Origin: Nostoc sp. JL34
GTDB lineage: Bacteria; Cyanobacteriota; Cyanobacteriia; Cyanobacteriales; Nostocaceae
Direction: 5' to 3'
Length of the DNA stretch: 64,000 bases
Assembly (NCBI RefSeq): GCF_017114945.1
Contig: NZ_JABXKQ010000087.1
Span: 1-64,000, forward strand
The notes below the pieces were generated by a model that did not search any database, was not told the origin of the DNA, and was given only the letters and a program-made list of their open reading frames with translations. A program made the position numbers and the translations under genes. Shown here piece after piece: positions 30,007 through 41,300 of the stretch; position 1 is the first letter of the stretch, and each line of letters opens with the position of its first letter.

Positions 30007-30681
30007 TTACTCCCGCAGTGCATAGCCTACACCACGGACTGTATGAATCAAACGCTTTTCATTATTTTCTTCTAACTTGAGTCGCAAATAACGAATGTAA
30101 ACCTCAATAATATTAGAATCGCCCATGAAGTCGTAACCCCAAACTTTCTCTAAAATTTGGTCTCTAGTAAACACTTGACGGGGATATGAAAGAAGATATT
30201 CTAATAAGTCAAACTCTTTTGCTGTTAACTCAATGCTTCGTTTTACCCGAAAAACTTCACGGGTGCGGCGATTTAAGCTTAAATCTTCAAATTGCAACAA
30301 ATCCTCGTCTGTTTCTTGCGTGCGGCGGAGATGAGCGCGAATTCTAGCTAGTAGTTCCTCAATACTGAAGGGCTTAACTACATAATCATCGGCTCCTGCA
30401 TCTAATCCGGCGACGCGATCGCTCACTTCATCTTTTGCTGTCAATAAAATCACTGGGACTGTACTACCTGTTGCTCGCAAACGGCGACAAATTTCCAAAC
30501 CCGTCAGTCCTGGTAGCATCCAATCCAGAATCGCTAAATCTGGTAATGAGTCTCGCGCCAGGGTTAAACCAGTGATGCCATCATGGGCTACACTTACTTG
30601 GTATCCTTCACTACTAAGTTCTAATTCGACAAATCGCGCCAGTTTGACTTCATCTTCCACCAAAAGGATATGTGCTGTCAT
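30007..30681 (-). CDS. OmpR/PhoB-family response regulator
   Basis: REC domain (ILLVEDEVKLARFVELELSSEGY...DWMLPGLTG) plus winged helix (VWGYDFMGDSNIIEVYIRYLRLKLE). Confidence 0.95.
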   Translation of the reverse strand: MTAHILLVEDEVKLARFVELELSSEGYQVSVAHDGITGLTLARDSLPDLAILDWMLPGLTGLEICRRLRATGSTVPVILLTAKDEVSDRVAGLDAGADDYVVKPFSIEELLARIRAHLRRTQETDEDLLQFEDLSLNRRTREVFRVKRSIELTAKEFDLLEYLLSYPRQVFTRDQILEKVWGYDFMGDSNIIEVYIRYLRLKLEENNEKRLIHTVRGVGYALRE

Positions 30682-30779
30682 ATTTTTGCTCCTAAAGCAG
30701 GTAATGTCAGATAGAAGGAGGCAGGAAGCAGGAGGAAAGACTGAGCCAACAACAGAATGCCATGAGCGCGATCGCTAAC

Positions 30780-31000
30780 TTGAATCACTGCTCAACCATT
30801 AGCCTGAGTCAGTTTCAAGTTAACTAGCTCGCCCGCATCCGAGTATTTAACTGCATTACCAATCAAATGGCTTGATACCTGCATGAGTTGATTCTAGCTG
30901 CCTTTATTCTCACAATAAACGGGGCGACTTCCAAATGGATGACCCGATGCTCAAATTTCTCTGTCATCTGCATTATGTCTGCAACCAAATCTTTTCTAAC
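30780..31000 (-). pseudogene. Degraded sensor histidine kinase fragment
   Basis: Minus-strand pieces KDLVADIMQMTEKFEHRVIHLEV and MQVSSHLIGNAVKYSDAGELVNLKLTQANG* (N-box-like), interrupted. Confidence 0.6.
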
Positions 31001-31102
31001 CTATGGCCGCTGTTGGAATTGGTGAAAAATCTGAGATTTTTCCGGTTGAGCCAAAATATAACTGAATAATTACTTTACATTGAATATGTATAGCTAAAAC
31101 TC

Positions 31103-31426
31103 ATGGAAATACCCCAACGCGTATCAGTCCGCTACAAAGACGCGTCCTACAACAGTAATGAAATCCGCTTGAGAACTTTTCGGCTTGGGTTGCAAATATG
31201 GGATGAACAAACCAAACCTAGAAAAACAGAGCTTTATCAGTTTATATCGTCTTGCTTGAAACAAGTTGACCGCCAAGATCGTTTTATGTTTTCTCTGCTG
31301 TTCATAGAATTAACAGACCTCATACGCAATTCTTCGCTGGAAAGGGGAACAAAAGAGGTTCTGATTAAAACAGCTTTTAGAGAATTTGCTTGTGCGATCG
31401 CAGACTTTGAAGATGTTGCCAAATAA
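31103..31426 (+). CDS. Conserved hypothetical protein
   Basis: 107-aa ORF with ATG; composition plausible. Confidence 0.5.
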   Translation: MEIPQRVSVRYKDASYNSNEIRLRTFRLGLQIWDEQTKPRKTELYQFISSCLKQVDRQDRFMFSLLFIELTDLIRNSSLERGTKEVLIKTAFREFACAIADFEDVAK

Positions 31427-31469
31427 ACTTGCTTTTAGGGGTGCTAGAATTACGTAGGTGTAGCCTAAC

Positions 31470-31735
31470 CAGTATGGCAGCCGCTAGAATTGAGCAGGTG
31501 AAATAGAGGGGGGGAAAGTTGCTTTCATGAAAATGCCGTATTCACCAAGCAGTCGACGCAAATCTTGATATTTTTGGCTATCTCTTTCTACTTCTTCTAT
31601 TTGAGATGCTGGTAAGATGTATCTTAAAACTTCTAGCCAATAATTAAAAGCATCATTGGCTTTTGTTTTGGAGAAATCAAAGAGTAAGCCTAATATTTCA
31701 AAAATTGGTTTTTGTCGAAGATAAACTAGGCATAA
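31470..31735 (-). pseudogene. Transposase N-terminal (HTH) remnant, IS5/DDE_4-type-like
   Basis: Minus-strand LCLVYLRQKPIFEILGLLFDFSKTKANDAFNYWLEVLRYILPASQIEEVERDSQKYQDLRRLLGEYGIF; no DDE domain found nearby. Confidence 0.55.
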
Positions 31736-32033
31736 GCATACCCCTTCTTTTTAGCCTGTTGCTAAAAAGTCTTCAATTATACCAAGTAGTCCATTTTGTT
31801 GCCAAGTCAATTGAAATGGTAGAATATCAACGCTTTCACTGCCAATACACTGACTGGGGTATTGTTTGTGGGATTGACTGGAGCCATGAAATAATACCTG
31901 GGTATTTCAGCGTTTCATGTTGATTCATCTGAAGTGCGATCGCCCACTTTAAACAGATTGCCAATCGTGTATCTCTCTAAATACAAAGAAGTTACCGTTG
32001 GTAATTATTCTTTATTTAGTGTTTTAAATATTT

Positions 32034-32129
32034 TAATTAACTGTCTTAACTGTCTTAACTGTCCACTTAACTGTCTTAACTGTCTTAACTGTCCACTTAA
32101 TTCTTTAATTAACTGTCTTAACTGTCTTA
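32034..32129. repeat. Nested tandem repeat: 9-bp (TTAACTGTC) inside a 30-bp unit
   Basis: ctgtcttaactgtcttaactgtccacttaa twice identically (32041-32100), plus flanking partial units. Confidence 0.92.
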
Positions 32130-32448
32130 TTTCTTGTTTTACCTGCTATTGCATTTTCTTGATAAAGCTGAGATTATTTGAAAGACTGGGTTAAGCACGT
32201 TGGGTTTCAAAAAACTAGTTTATTTCATCAAAAAACTAATTTTGGGCTAGAACAGATGCATTCTAATTTACTATAATTTTTTTTGATGTCTACAATCAAT
32301 TTGTTAACTAATGATAATTCTTGCAAAAAATGTGTTTATCAGAGGTCGTCCAACATATTTACCAACAAGCTATAGTTACTAGAATTTAAAAATAACTTGC
32401 TATTGCATTTATTAATTACGGATTATCCTATTTGGAGATTAAAATCTC

Positions 32449-34593
32449 GTGACAAACCAGCTATATAGCCAGTCAGTTCTGACATTTGATGGTCAAGATG
32501 ATTACATAGATTTTGGCAAAAATAATTTTGCTGGTGTTTTTGCTCAGGGAAGTTCAGCCTTTACGATTTCAGGATGGGTGAATCCTCATCAGCTAAAAGA
32601 TCAAGCCACTAATTATGGCACACGCAATGTTTTTTTTGCTCGTTCTTCAGATCGATATAGTGATAATTTTGAGTTCGGCATCAGTGAATCAGGGAGCCTA
32701 GATGTATTCATTGATGAAAATCTGGAAAAGAAAATTACAACTTTTGGCAATGGAGAATTAACTATCGGACAATGGCACTTCTTTGCCATTGTTTTTAATA
32801 AAGGTCAACTGAGCATATATCTTGATGAACATGAGTATTTTGGCCACTTTACAGGTGACTCTTTAAACAAAGCAACAAGTTCTGTGACTCTGGGTGCGAC
32901 TTTACACAACAATATCTTTTTCACAGGTCAATTAGCTAACATTAGCGTCTGGAATTACCCCTGTCCCCCAGTGGACATCCAAAGGCATCGCTATCAGCCT
33001 CTAGTTGGCAATGAACAAGGATTAGTCGCTTACTGGGCATTAAACGAAGGACAAGGAACAACTGTAAAAGACCAGACTATAAATGGTCATGATGGAAAAT
33101 TGCGTGGCAATCCTAATTGGGATGTAGCACAACTTCCATTTGGAATTACACAATCATCGAACGAGAGCGAGAGACAAGATGTGACAGCGAGTAGTTCCGA
33201 GGAGGAAAAACTTGCAAAACCTGTGGTGCTGGAAGAAGAAAGCCAGTTGATTGCAGAGATTGTCTCTGTTGAAGTAACTGCGATCGCGGAAGGTGAGTTG
33301 CAGAAAGAGTCAGTTGAAGTTCCCCCAATCGTGGAAGCTAGCGTCCCGACTGTGAGTCCAAAGGGAAAAAAAGGGACAAAAAAACAGAGCGAAAAATCTA
33401 CGAACATTCAAACTCCCCCACCAAAACAGGAGAAAGCCGAAACAGTCCAAACAAAGGAAAGTCAAGTTGGAGTCAATATCCAACAGCAAGAACCAGAAAC
33501 ATTAACTCAGGAGCGATCGCCAAAAACTATGAACACTAAAGCCAATCCCAAATATAAAATACTTGCCATTGATGGCGGCGGTATTCGCGGCATAATTCCC
33601 ACAATGATCCTGGCAGAAATTGAAAAGCGGACACAAAAGCCGATTTTTAGTTTGTTCGATTTAATTTCTGGCACTTCTAGTGGTGGAATTTTGGCACTCG
33701 GATTAACTAAACCCCGATTAGATTTAGAGGTAACTGACAGCTCGCCTGTCGCCCAATATAGTGCTGAGGATCTCCTGCAAATATATCTTGAGTATGGGGC
33801 TGAGATATTTTATGAGCCATTTTGGGAACAAGTACTCGGTCAGCTAGAGGATATATTCGTTCAACCAAAATATTCTTCTGAAGGTAGAGAGGAAATTATC
33901 AGGCAATATTTCGGTGATACTCCTCTAGAAAATAATCTCAAAGAAGTTTTCGTAACTAGCTACGATATCGAGCAGCGAATCCCGATATTTTTTACAAATA
34001 AACTGGAAAAACAACAGACAGAATCGAAAAAGTTTCGCAAGTTGTGTGCAGGTTTTACGCTTACAGATGCGGCACTAGCAACTAGTGCAACTCCAACTTA
34101 TTTTTCTCCCTATCGGGTTGGGAGTTCCCATAATAGTAATGGCTTCTACACTTTAGTTGATGGCGGAGTAGTTGCTAATAATCCAGCTAATTTGGCTATT
34201 TTAGAAGCGCAAATTAGTAGACAAGAAAACAAACAAGTCCTGAATACAGACGATATCTTATTAGTATCCTTGGGTACTGGTTCACTCACAAGTGTCTATC
34301 CTTATGACGAAGTTAAAAAATGGGGACTATTGCAATGGGCAAAACCTCTGTTAAATATTGTGCTTGACGGTGGCAGTGAAGTAGTAGCTGGAGAATTAGA
34401 ACGGTTGTTTGAGTCTAATAATAAAGGTAATAAAACTTCTTATTACCGATTTCAAACATTCTTAAAAAGTGAACTCGAAGAAATAGATAATGCCAAGCCA
34501 GATAATCTGCGGCAGTTACAAACTTTAGGGAATACGCTGATTCAAGAAAAAAGCAAACAAATTGATGAATTATGTAGTATTCTATCAACCTAA
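32449..34593 (+). CDS. LamG-domain + patatin-like phospholipase
   Basis: N-terminal LamG-like region (FDGQDDYIDFG...WTVNPH-type); LAIDGGGIRGIIP, GTSSGG nucleophile, DGGVVANNPA; GTG start. Confidence 0.88.
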   Translation: MTNQLYSQSVLTFDGQDDYIDFGKNNFAGVFAQGSSAFTISGWVNPHQLKDQATNYGTRNVFFARSSDRYSDNFEFGISESGSLDVFIDENLEKKITTFGNGELTIGQWHFFAIVFNKGQLSIYLDEHEYFGHFTGDSLNKATSSVTLGATLHNNIFFTGQLANISVWNYPCPPVDIQRHRYQPLVGNEQGLVAYWALNEGQGTTVKDQTINGHDGKLRGNPNWDVAQLPFGITQSSNESERQDVTASSSEEEKLAKPVVLEEESQLIAEIVSVEVTAIAEGELQKESVEVPPIVEASVPTVSPKGKKGTKKQSEKSTNIQTPPPKQEKAETVQTKESQVGVNIQQQEPETLTQERSPKTMNTKANPKYKILAIDGGGIRGIIPTMILAEIEKRTQKPIFSLFDLISGTSSGGILALGLTKPRLDLEVTDSSPVAQYSAEDLLQIYLEYGAEIFYEPFWEQVLGQLEDIFVQPKYSSEGREEIIRQYFGDTPLENNLKEVFVTSYDIEQRIPIFFTNKLEKQQTESKKFRKLCAGFTLTDAALATSATPTYFSPYRVGSSHNSNGFYTLVDGGVVANNPANLAILEAQISRQENKQVLNTDDILLVSLGTGSLTSVYPYDEVKKWGLLQWAKPLLNIVLDGGSEVVAGELERLFESNNKGNKTSYYRFQTFLKSELEEIDNAKPDNLRQLQTLGNTLIQEKSKQIDELCSILST

Positions 34594-34648
34594 ATTTGAT
34601 ATTTCTGAATGAGAATGAACTGGAGCCAGTAATTTTCTATAGGTCGAA

Positions 34649-35740
34649 ATGGGGTCTTTAAGTAAGCCATCTTATCGGATCGTCGCCATTCCTGGGGAAG
34701 GGATTGGGCCAGAAGTTGTGGAAGCTGCTTTAAAAATTCTGCAACACGTCGCTAAAATTGAAGGATTTACCTTGCAGGTAGACTATGGCTGGCTAGGTGC
34801 AACGGCTTTTGAAAAACTGGGTAGTTACTTCCCTCTAGCCACCGCCAAACTGGGCGATGGAGCCGATGGAATTGTATTTGGTGCGGTTACTCAAGGGGGA
34901 CTGCTAGAACTCCGAAAGCACTTCGACTTTTTTTGTAATCTTCGCCCGATCCGTGTTGTTGATAGTCTCCTGCATAAATCTAGCCTTCGACCAGAAAAAA
35001 TTCAAGGACTTGATATTCTCATCGTCCGAGAATTAGTCAGTGGGATTTATTTTGGGTCATCTGGACGTTCCTCAGACGAAGCAGGAAATTATGGATACCA
35101 TACGATGCGCTATTACGATGAAGAAATTCGTCGAATAGCTCGTAAGGCTTTAGAGCAAGCCCAATACCGCCGAGGATTACTCACCGTAGCCCACAAAGAA
35201 AACGCCTTACCTCATTTGCCTTGGACTCGTCTAGTGCAAGAAGAAGCCACAGAGTTTCCTGGTGTTATCGTCGAACTAATGCTGGTGGATAACTTAGCTA
35301 TGCAAATGGTTCTTAATCCGCAGCGGTTTGATGTAATTTTGGCGGGGAATCTGTTTGGAGATATTCTCAGCGATATTGGTGGTGCATTAGTTGGCTCAAT
35401 TGGCTTGTTAGGATCAGCGAGTCTTAACGCTAATGGATTTGGTTTGTACGAAGCGATTCATGGTACAGCCCCAGACATTGCAGGGAAGGGAATTGCTAAT
35501 CCTCTTGGAACCCTTGGAGCCTGTATTTTAATGCTTCAGCAATGGGGAGAAGTGCAGGCTGCCCAACTGATTATTGCAGCACAAGACCGAGTTTTAGCTA
35601 AGGGATACCGAACAGCTGATTTATTTACCCAAGGAGAAGAAATTTTAGTCAATACTGCAACCTTAGTTGACCTTTTGCTTGAAGAAATTTCAGCGGTGCA
35701 ACATTCTCAATTAGGAGTGCTTCATGAGTCACGGAAATAA
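34649..35740 (+). CDS. hphB: Isopropylmalate dehydrogenase-like enzyme, homophenylalanine pathway
   Basis: [45 protein letters not shown]; next to hphCD and NRPS. Confidence 0.85.
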   Translation: MGSLSKPSYRIVAIPGEGIGPEVVEAALKILQHVAKIEGFTLQVDYGWLGATAFEKLGSYFPLATAKLGDGADGIVFGAVTQGGLLELRKHFDFFCNLRPIRVVDSLLHKSSLRPEKIQGLDILIVRELVSGIYFGSSGRSSDEAGNYGYHTMRYYDEEIRRIARKALEQAQYRRGLLTVAHKENALPHLPWTRLVQEEATEFPGVIVELMLVDNLAMQMVLNPQRFDVILAGNLFGDILSDIGGALVGSIGLLGSASLNANGFGLYEAIHGTAPDIAGKGIANPLGTLGACILMLQQWGEVQAAQLIIAAQDRVLAKGYRTADLFTQGEEILVNTATLVDLLLEEISAVQHSQLGVLHESRK

Positions 35741-37433
35741 TGTTTTGCACCTTGGAGATGATATCAATACCGATGATATTATTCCTGCGAATCGGGCAAC
35801 AAACGATCACCCTGATAGCTTAAAACACTATGCTTTAGAACATGTTATTGGCGAAGGTGAACTGCTAAAATACAATGTGATTGAAGCCGGAGAAAATTTC
35901 GGCTGTGGTTCCAGTCGAGAAGTTGCCCCCATTGCCCTGCAAGCTGCGGGAATTGAAAAGATTCGGGCGCGATCGTTTGCGGAAATTTTTTATCGCAATA
36001 GCATCAATATTGGACTTTCCCTAGAAATTTTAGGGGAAAAACAGGAGAATCCTGTAGTTGATGCGATCGCAGCAGCCGGTGGGCTAATGTCTTTTAATCA
36101 GATGCGTCGTCAAGGTCAGATCACCATTCCTCGCAGTCTGACGCCAACCCGACCAATGACTTTAGTCGAAAAACTCTTGGCCAAAGCCTCTGGTAATACC
36201 TACGTCCAGCCGGGAGAAGTGGTTTTTGCTCAGGTCGATTTAGCCTTATCTCATGATGCTGTGGCCGGGCCTGTGGCCAAGACATTTTATAAACAGTATG
36301 GAGAAGGAGCAAAATTATGGGACTCCCAAAAGGTGGTTTTGGTAGCCGATCACTTTATCCAAGTTAACGACATCCGTGCTGATGACAAAGCATATCTGAT
36401 GTATGACCAGATGATTCAGTTTGCCCAAGACCAAGGATGCCACTTATTTGATATGGTTTCCCCAGGTGAAGCAGCAGGCATCTGTCACGTTTTACTCCCA
36501 GAAAAAGGGTTTGTCCGACCAGGAATGATAATTGCCGGTACAGATTCCCATACCTGCACCTACGGGGCATTGGGAGCCTTTTCCACGGGGGTAGGAACCA
36601 CTGATATGGCTAATATTTATGCCACAGGAGATATGTGGATTCGTGTTCCTCCAACTATAGTATTTGAGTTGTCTGGAACCTTGCCTTCTAAAATCAGTGC
36701 CAAAGATATTATCCTATTTATCCTGGGACAAATCGGCTGTGCTGGCGCTACCAGTAAGGTAATGGAGTTTAGAGGGTCAATCCTCGCCCAACTGCCCTTT
36801 GATGAACGGTTGACCCTAGCTAATATGGCTGTGGAGTGTGGTGCAATCTGTGGTTTGATTGTTCCTGATGAGGTGACACGTGAATATGTAAAAAACCGAG
36901 CTTCAGAAAAATTTGTAGAGATTATCGGCGATGCTGATGCTGAGTACGAAAGAGTTTATCAATTTGACCTTAGTGATTTAGAAGCGCAAGTTGCACGTCC
37001 TCCAAAACCCGATCAAGTAGTTGCCATTAGTCAGTTAGAAGATATTCCGATTACCAAAGCCTTTATTGGCTCTTGTACTGGAGGTAAACTCTACGATTTA
37101 GCTCAGGCCGCTGAAGTTTTGAAGGGTCGCCAACTAGCAGACGGTGTAAACTTGTTTATTGTCCCTGCAAGCATTGAAATCCGAGAACAAGCCCAGGAAT
37201 TAGGTTATCTCGACATTTTTGAACAAGCAGGGGCACAGATTCTCAAGATAGGTTGTGGGGCTTGTATCAATTCTGGGCTTGGGGTTTTGGCAAAAGAAGA
37301 AACAGGGATTTATGCAACCAATCGCAATTTTAAAGGCCGTAGCGGCGATCCAACGGGCAAAAATTATTTAGCCTCACCAAGAACAGTTGCTATCTCTGCT
37401 GTAAATGGAAAAATTAGCGATCGCTTTGATTGA
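35724..37433 (+). CDS. hphCD: Fused LeuD-LeuC-type aconitase (small domain first), homophenylalanine pathway
   Basis: LeuD part ([11 protein letters not shown]...[10 protein letters not shown]) then LeuC part ([35 protein letters not shown]); overlaps hphB by 17 nt. Confidence 0.88.
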   Translation: MSHGNNVLHLGDDINTDDIIPANRATNDHPDSLKHYALEHVIGEGELLKYNVIEAGENFGCGSSREVAPIALQAAGIEKIRARSFAEIFYRNSINIGLSLEILGEKQENPVVDAIAAAGGLMSFNQMRRQGQITIPRSLTPTRPMTLVEKLLAKASGNTYVQPGEVVFAQVDLALSHDAVAGPVAKTFYKQYGEGAKLWDSQKVVLVADHFIQVNDIRADDKAYLMYDQMIQFAQDQGCHLFDMVSPGEAAGICHVLLPEKGFVRPGMIIAGTDSHTCTYGALGAFSTGVGTTDMANIYATGDMWIRVPPTIVFELSGTLPSKISAKDIILFILGQIGCAGATSKVMEFRGSILAQLPFDERLTLANMAVECGAICGLIVPDEVTREYVKNRASEKFVEIIGDADAEYERVYQFDLSDLEAQVARPPKPDQVVAISQLEDIPITKAFIGSCTGGKLYDLAQAAEVLKGRQLADGVNLFIVPASIEIREQAQELGYLDIFEQAGAQILKIGCGACINSGLGVLAKEETGIYATNRNFKGRSGDPTGKNYLASPRTVAISAVNGKISDRFD

Positions 37434-37656
37434 ATTGTGAGTGGGGATTGGGGACTTGGCGATTGGAACCCCAACCAAATCGAACTATCAGATCGGGGTA
37501 AATAGAGAAACAACTCAAAAAATATTAACCCAATCTGAGCAGGAATGACTCTTATTTAGTTTAGTCTGGTTTTGAGATAGGTTTCTTTATTTACAAAGGC
37601 TCAACTCTCGTACCCTTAGTAATGTTTTAACCAACAAAGGATTTTAGGTAATTAAA

Positions 37657-38049
37657 ATGGACGAAATCGTTAAAAAACTTGCTGGTCTGGGTCTTCCTGG
37701 CGTATTTCTCGTGATTCTAACAGTCACAACAGGGGGTAGTTCTGCCGCTATTGCAGCTGCCATCACAGCGTTAGGAGGGCCGTTTGGCATTGTCGGAGGG
37801 ATAGCACTGCTTGGTCTAATAACGGTTGTAGGGGATACTGTCGCGGGATATGGAATTGAAGCTGTTCTCAAGGCCGTCTATACAGAACGTAGCAAAACCG
37901 AATCTGTGAGATTCCTCTTGAAAGAAATTAAAGATTTACCCATTTCAGAGGAGCTAAAACTCAAACTGAAAAATGAACTGAGTCCAGAAGTGATTATTGA
38001 TACTGAAGAGATTCAGCCACCAAAAACAATTGAAATCGTCGAGGAATAA
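37657..38049 (+). CDS. Small Gly/Ala-rich membrane-like protein with amphipathic C-terminus
   Basis: TTGGSSAAIAAAITALGGPFGIVGGIALLGLITVVGDTVAGYG; PISEELKLKLKNEL tail; own upstream region. Confidence 0.65.
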   Translation: MDEIVKKLAGLGLPGVFLVILTVTTGGSSAAIAAAITALGGPFGIVGGIALLGLITVVGDTVAGYGIEAVLKAVYTERSKTESVRFLLKEIKDLPISEELKLKLKNELSPEVIIDTEEIQPPKTIEIVEE

Positions 38050-38363
38050 TTTCACTGTTAAATTCCTTGAGATTTCAAATCGAACGGCACTAATTTAGAT
38101 TTTAAATTGGGAATTTAGGATGATTAAAAGCTAACTGTATTTTGCTTTGAGATATCCATTCGCATTTTATTTTCAAATTTGTGTCGGTTCAGTAATCGCA
38201 CCAAATTGCCCTCAGCAAAAAAAATGGCCTCTGAGTCTGAATCTCACCGGATTAAGCCCTCAAAGGCCGATTATTTTCCCAACGAATTAGTAATTATTTG
38301 GTCAAGCATATATACAAGAGTTATAGCTTTCCTAAAATTTTCAATTTTTGTACTAAATTTATT

Positions 38364-41300
38364 ATGGAAGAAATTATCATTAACTCTACTCAGGATATTG
38401 ATGCTTTTTCTGCTTTAACTGAGCAGGAACGACATAAAATATTGGTGGAATGGAATGATACAGCGGTAGATTATCCCAAACATCTATGCATACATCAGTT
38501 ATTTGAAGTACAAGTAGAAAAAACTCCAGACAATATTTCTGTCGTTTTTAAAGATGAACAACTAACTTACCAAGAGTTGAACCACCGAGCCAACAAAATA
38601 GCAGATTATTTGCGTTCAGCTTTGCTGTCGCGTAGCGATTCGCTAGGAGTAGGGCCAGAAGTTCTGGTAGGTATTTGCGTTGAACGCTCTTGGGAAATGG
38701 TAGTGGCTAGCTTGGGCATCCTCAAGGCGGGTGGAGCTTATGTGCCATTAGATCCGACATATCCCAAAGAGCGTCTAGCGTTCATGCTCTCAGATTCTCA
38801 AGTGCAGGTGCTATTAACCCAGCAAAAGTTTGTTGAAAGCTTTGCTGGGAGCGGAGTACAGGTGGTTTGTCTGGATACTGATTGGGAATTCATCAACCAA
38901 CACAGCCAAGAGAATGCGACTAGTAACGTCACGGCTGAAAATCTGGCTTACGTGATCTACACCTCCGGTTCTACAGGAACACCAAAGGGAGTAGCTGTGC
39001 CGCATCGGGCTGTGAATCGGTTAGTATGCAACACCAACTATATAAATTTTGTGCCAAACGATGCCGAAGGCGGTCAACTACGCGTTGCTCAAGCCTCAAA
39101 TACTTCCTTTGACGCAGCTACATTTGAAATCTGGGGATCTCTCCTGCACGGGGCTACGCTGGTAGTAATTCCTCACAATGTTGTGCTTTCGCCCCAGCAT
39201 TTCGCAGCGTACATCCGCGAACAAGGGATTAGCGTATTGTTTTTGACGACAGCCTTATTTAATCAGTTAGCCAGCATTGTTCCCCAGGCATTTAAAGACC
39301 TGCGACACTTGCTATTTGGAGGCGAGGCTGTAGATCCCAAGTCAGTCAAAGCGGTTCTGAGAAATGGGTCGCCACAGCAATTGGTGCATGTTTATGGGCC
39401 AACTGAGAGTACAACATTCTCTTGTTGGTATCTAGTGGAGGATATTGCCGAAGAGGCAACAAACGTGCCGATTGGTCGCCCACTCTCCAATACACAAATT
39501 TATATCCTGGACTCCCAACTTCAACCAGTTGTCATTGGTACTCCTGGTGAATTATATATTGGTGGCGACGGATTGGCACGAGGCTATCTGAACCGCCCAG
39601 AATTAACCGAGGAAAAATTTATCCCCAATCCTTTCGAGAAGGCAGAAGGGAGTAGATTATACAAAACCGGGGACTTAGCCCGTTTCTTACCAGACGGCAA
39701 TATTGAGTTTATTGGGCGAGTCGATCATCAGGTGAAGATTCGCGGCTTCCGTATTGAACTGGGAGAAATTGAAGCGCTTTTGAGTCAACACCCGGATGTA
39801 CAGCAAGCAGTAGCGATCGCCCGTGAAGACATCCCTGGCGATCAGCGCCTTGTCGCCTATATTGTGCTTAAGCAAAAGCTTGATACGAGCGTCACTACCC
39901 TCAAACGCTTCCTTCAAGAAAGGCTGCCTAACTATATGGTGCCAGCAGTCTTTGTGATTCTCGACTCCTTGCCCCTGACTCCCAATGGTAAAGTGGATCG
40001 TCAGAATCTTCCAGCTGGCGATCGCACACGCCCCGATCTCGAAGAAACCTTTGTCGCGCCTCGGAACCCAATTGAGGAGAAGTTAGCAGTCATCTGGGCT
40101 GAGTTAATAGCACTTGAGCAGATTGGAGTCAATGACAATTTTTTCCAACTGGGTGGTCATTCCCTAATTGCAACTCAACTCCTTTCCCGCGTGCGCGAAG
40201 TTTTCCAAGTCGAGTTGTCCTATCACCACATTTTTGAAAAACCCACCATAGCCGGTCTGGCTCAACTAATCGAACAGTACAGCCGCATAGAACCGCAGTT
40301 GCAGCGTCCTACCATCCAACGAATTGGGCGTGAAGGACTCTTGCCAGTTTCCTTTGCTCAAGAGCGAGTGTACTTCATCCAGCAATTGGCCCCTGAAAGT
40401 AGTGCCTACCAATTCCAGGCAACTATGCGATTTAAGGGTCAGCTAAATGTGGCAGTCTTACAACAGTGCCTCAACGAGATTGTGCAGCGTCATGAAATCT
40501 TTCGCACGACTTATCCGGCGGTGAATGGACGCCTATTTCAGGTAATCCACCCAGCGCAACCAATCAGCTTCAGAGTAGTTGATCTCCAGACATTCCCTGA
40601 ATCGGAGCGAGAAACAGAAGCTCAACGCCTAGTTGAGATAGAAGTGCAAAAGCCGTTTGACCTGAATCAACTACCATTAGTTAAGTGGGTTTTGTTGAGG
40701 TTGAGCGACCAAGAACATTTGTTGATCCACATTGAGCATCACATGGCTCATGATGGTTGGTCATTCAATGTGTTTCTGGATGAACTGCTGAAACTTTATC
40801 AAGCATTCTCGCTGGGAGATTCTGCTATCCTTCCTAAACCACTGCTTCAGTTTGTGGATTTTGCCCATTGGCAGCGACAGTGGGTCAAAAGCCAGGAAGC
40901 ACAAGCACAATTGGCCTATTGGCAGCAGAAGTTATCTGGTAGTTCACCGTTGTTGGAATTACCCTACGATCGCCCGCGACCGACAGAGCAAACTTACAAT
41001 GGTGATCAAATTAGGCTAGAACTTCCGATTGACTTGTGCGAATCCCTGAGAGTTCTGAGTCGTCAAGAGGGTGTCACCTTATTTATGACGATGCTAGGAG
41101 CTTTCCTGGTAATATTGCACCGATACACTGGCCAGGACGACCTGAGCGTGGGCACTGCTGTTGCTAATCGGCGGATGCAGGAGGTAGAAAAGCTAATTGG
41201 CATGATCGTCAATAACCTGGTTCTACGCACTGATTTGTCTGGCAATCCCACATTTAGAGAATTACTCGGTCGAGTGCGTCAAGTGACTCTGGAAGCATAC

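Noticed and set aside
31663-31923. 86-aa + strand ORF
   Set aside because: Overlaps the transposase remnant antisense; no recognisable motif.
32041-32100. 30-bp direct repeat as a CRISPR array
   Set aside because: Units are contiguous with no spacers, AT-rich 9-bp internal periodicity, no cas genes.
31934-32194. LNCLNCPLNCLNC repeat peptide
   Set aside because: Translation of the AT-rich minisatellite; no convincing start/SD or cysteine-peptide context.
34649-37433. Primary leucine biosynthesis leuB/leuC/leuD
   Set aside because: LeuD-LeuC fusion and a LeuA-like gene located within an NRPS cluster fit hphB/hphCD/hphA better; housekeeping leu genes are usually separate in cyanobacteria.
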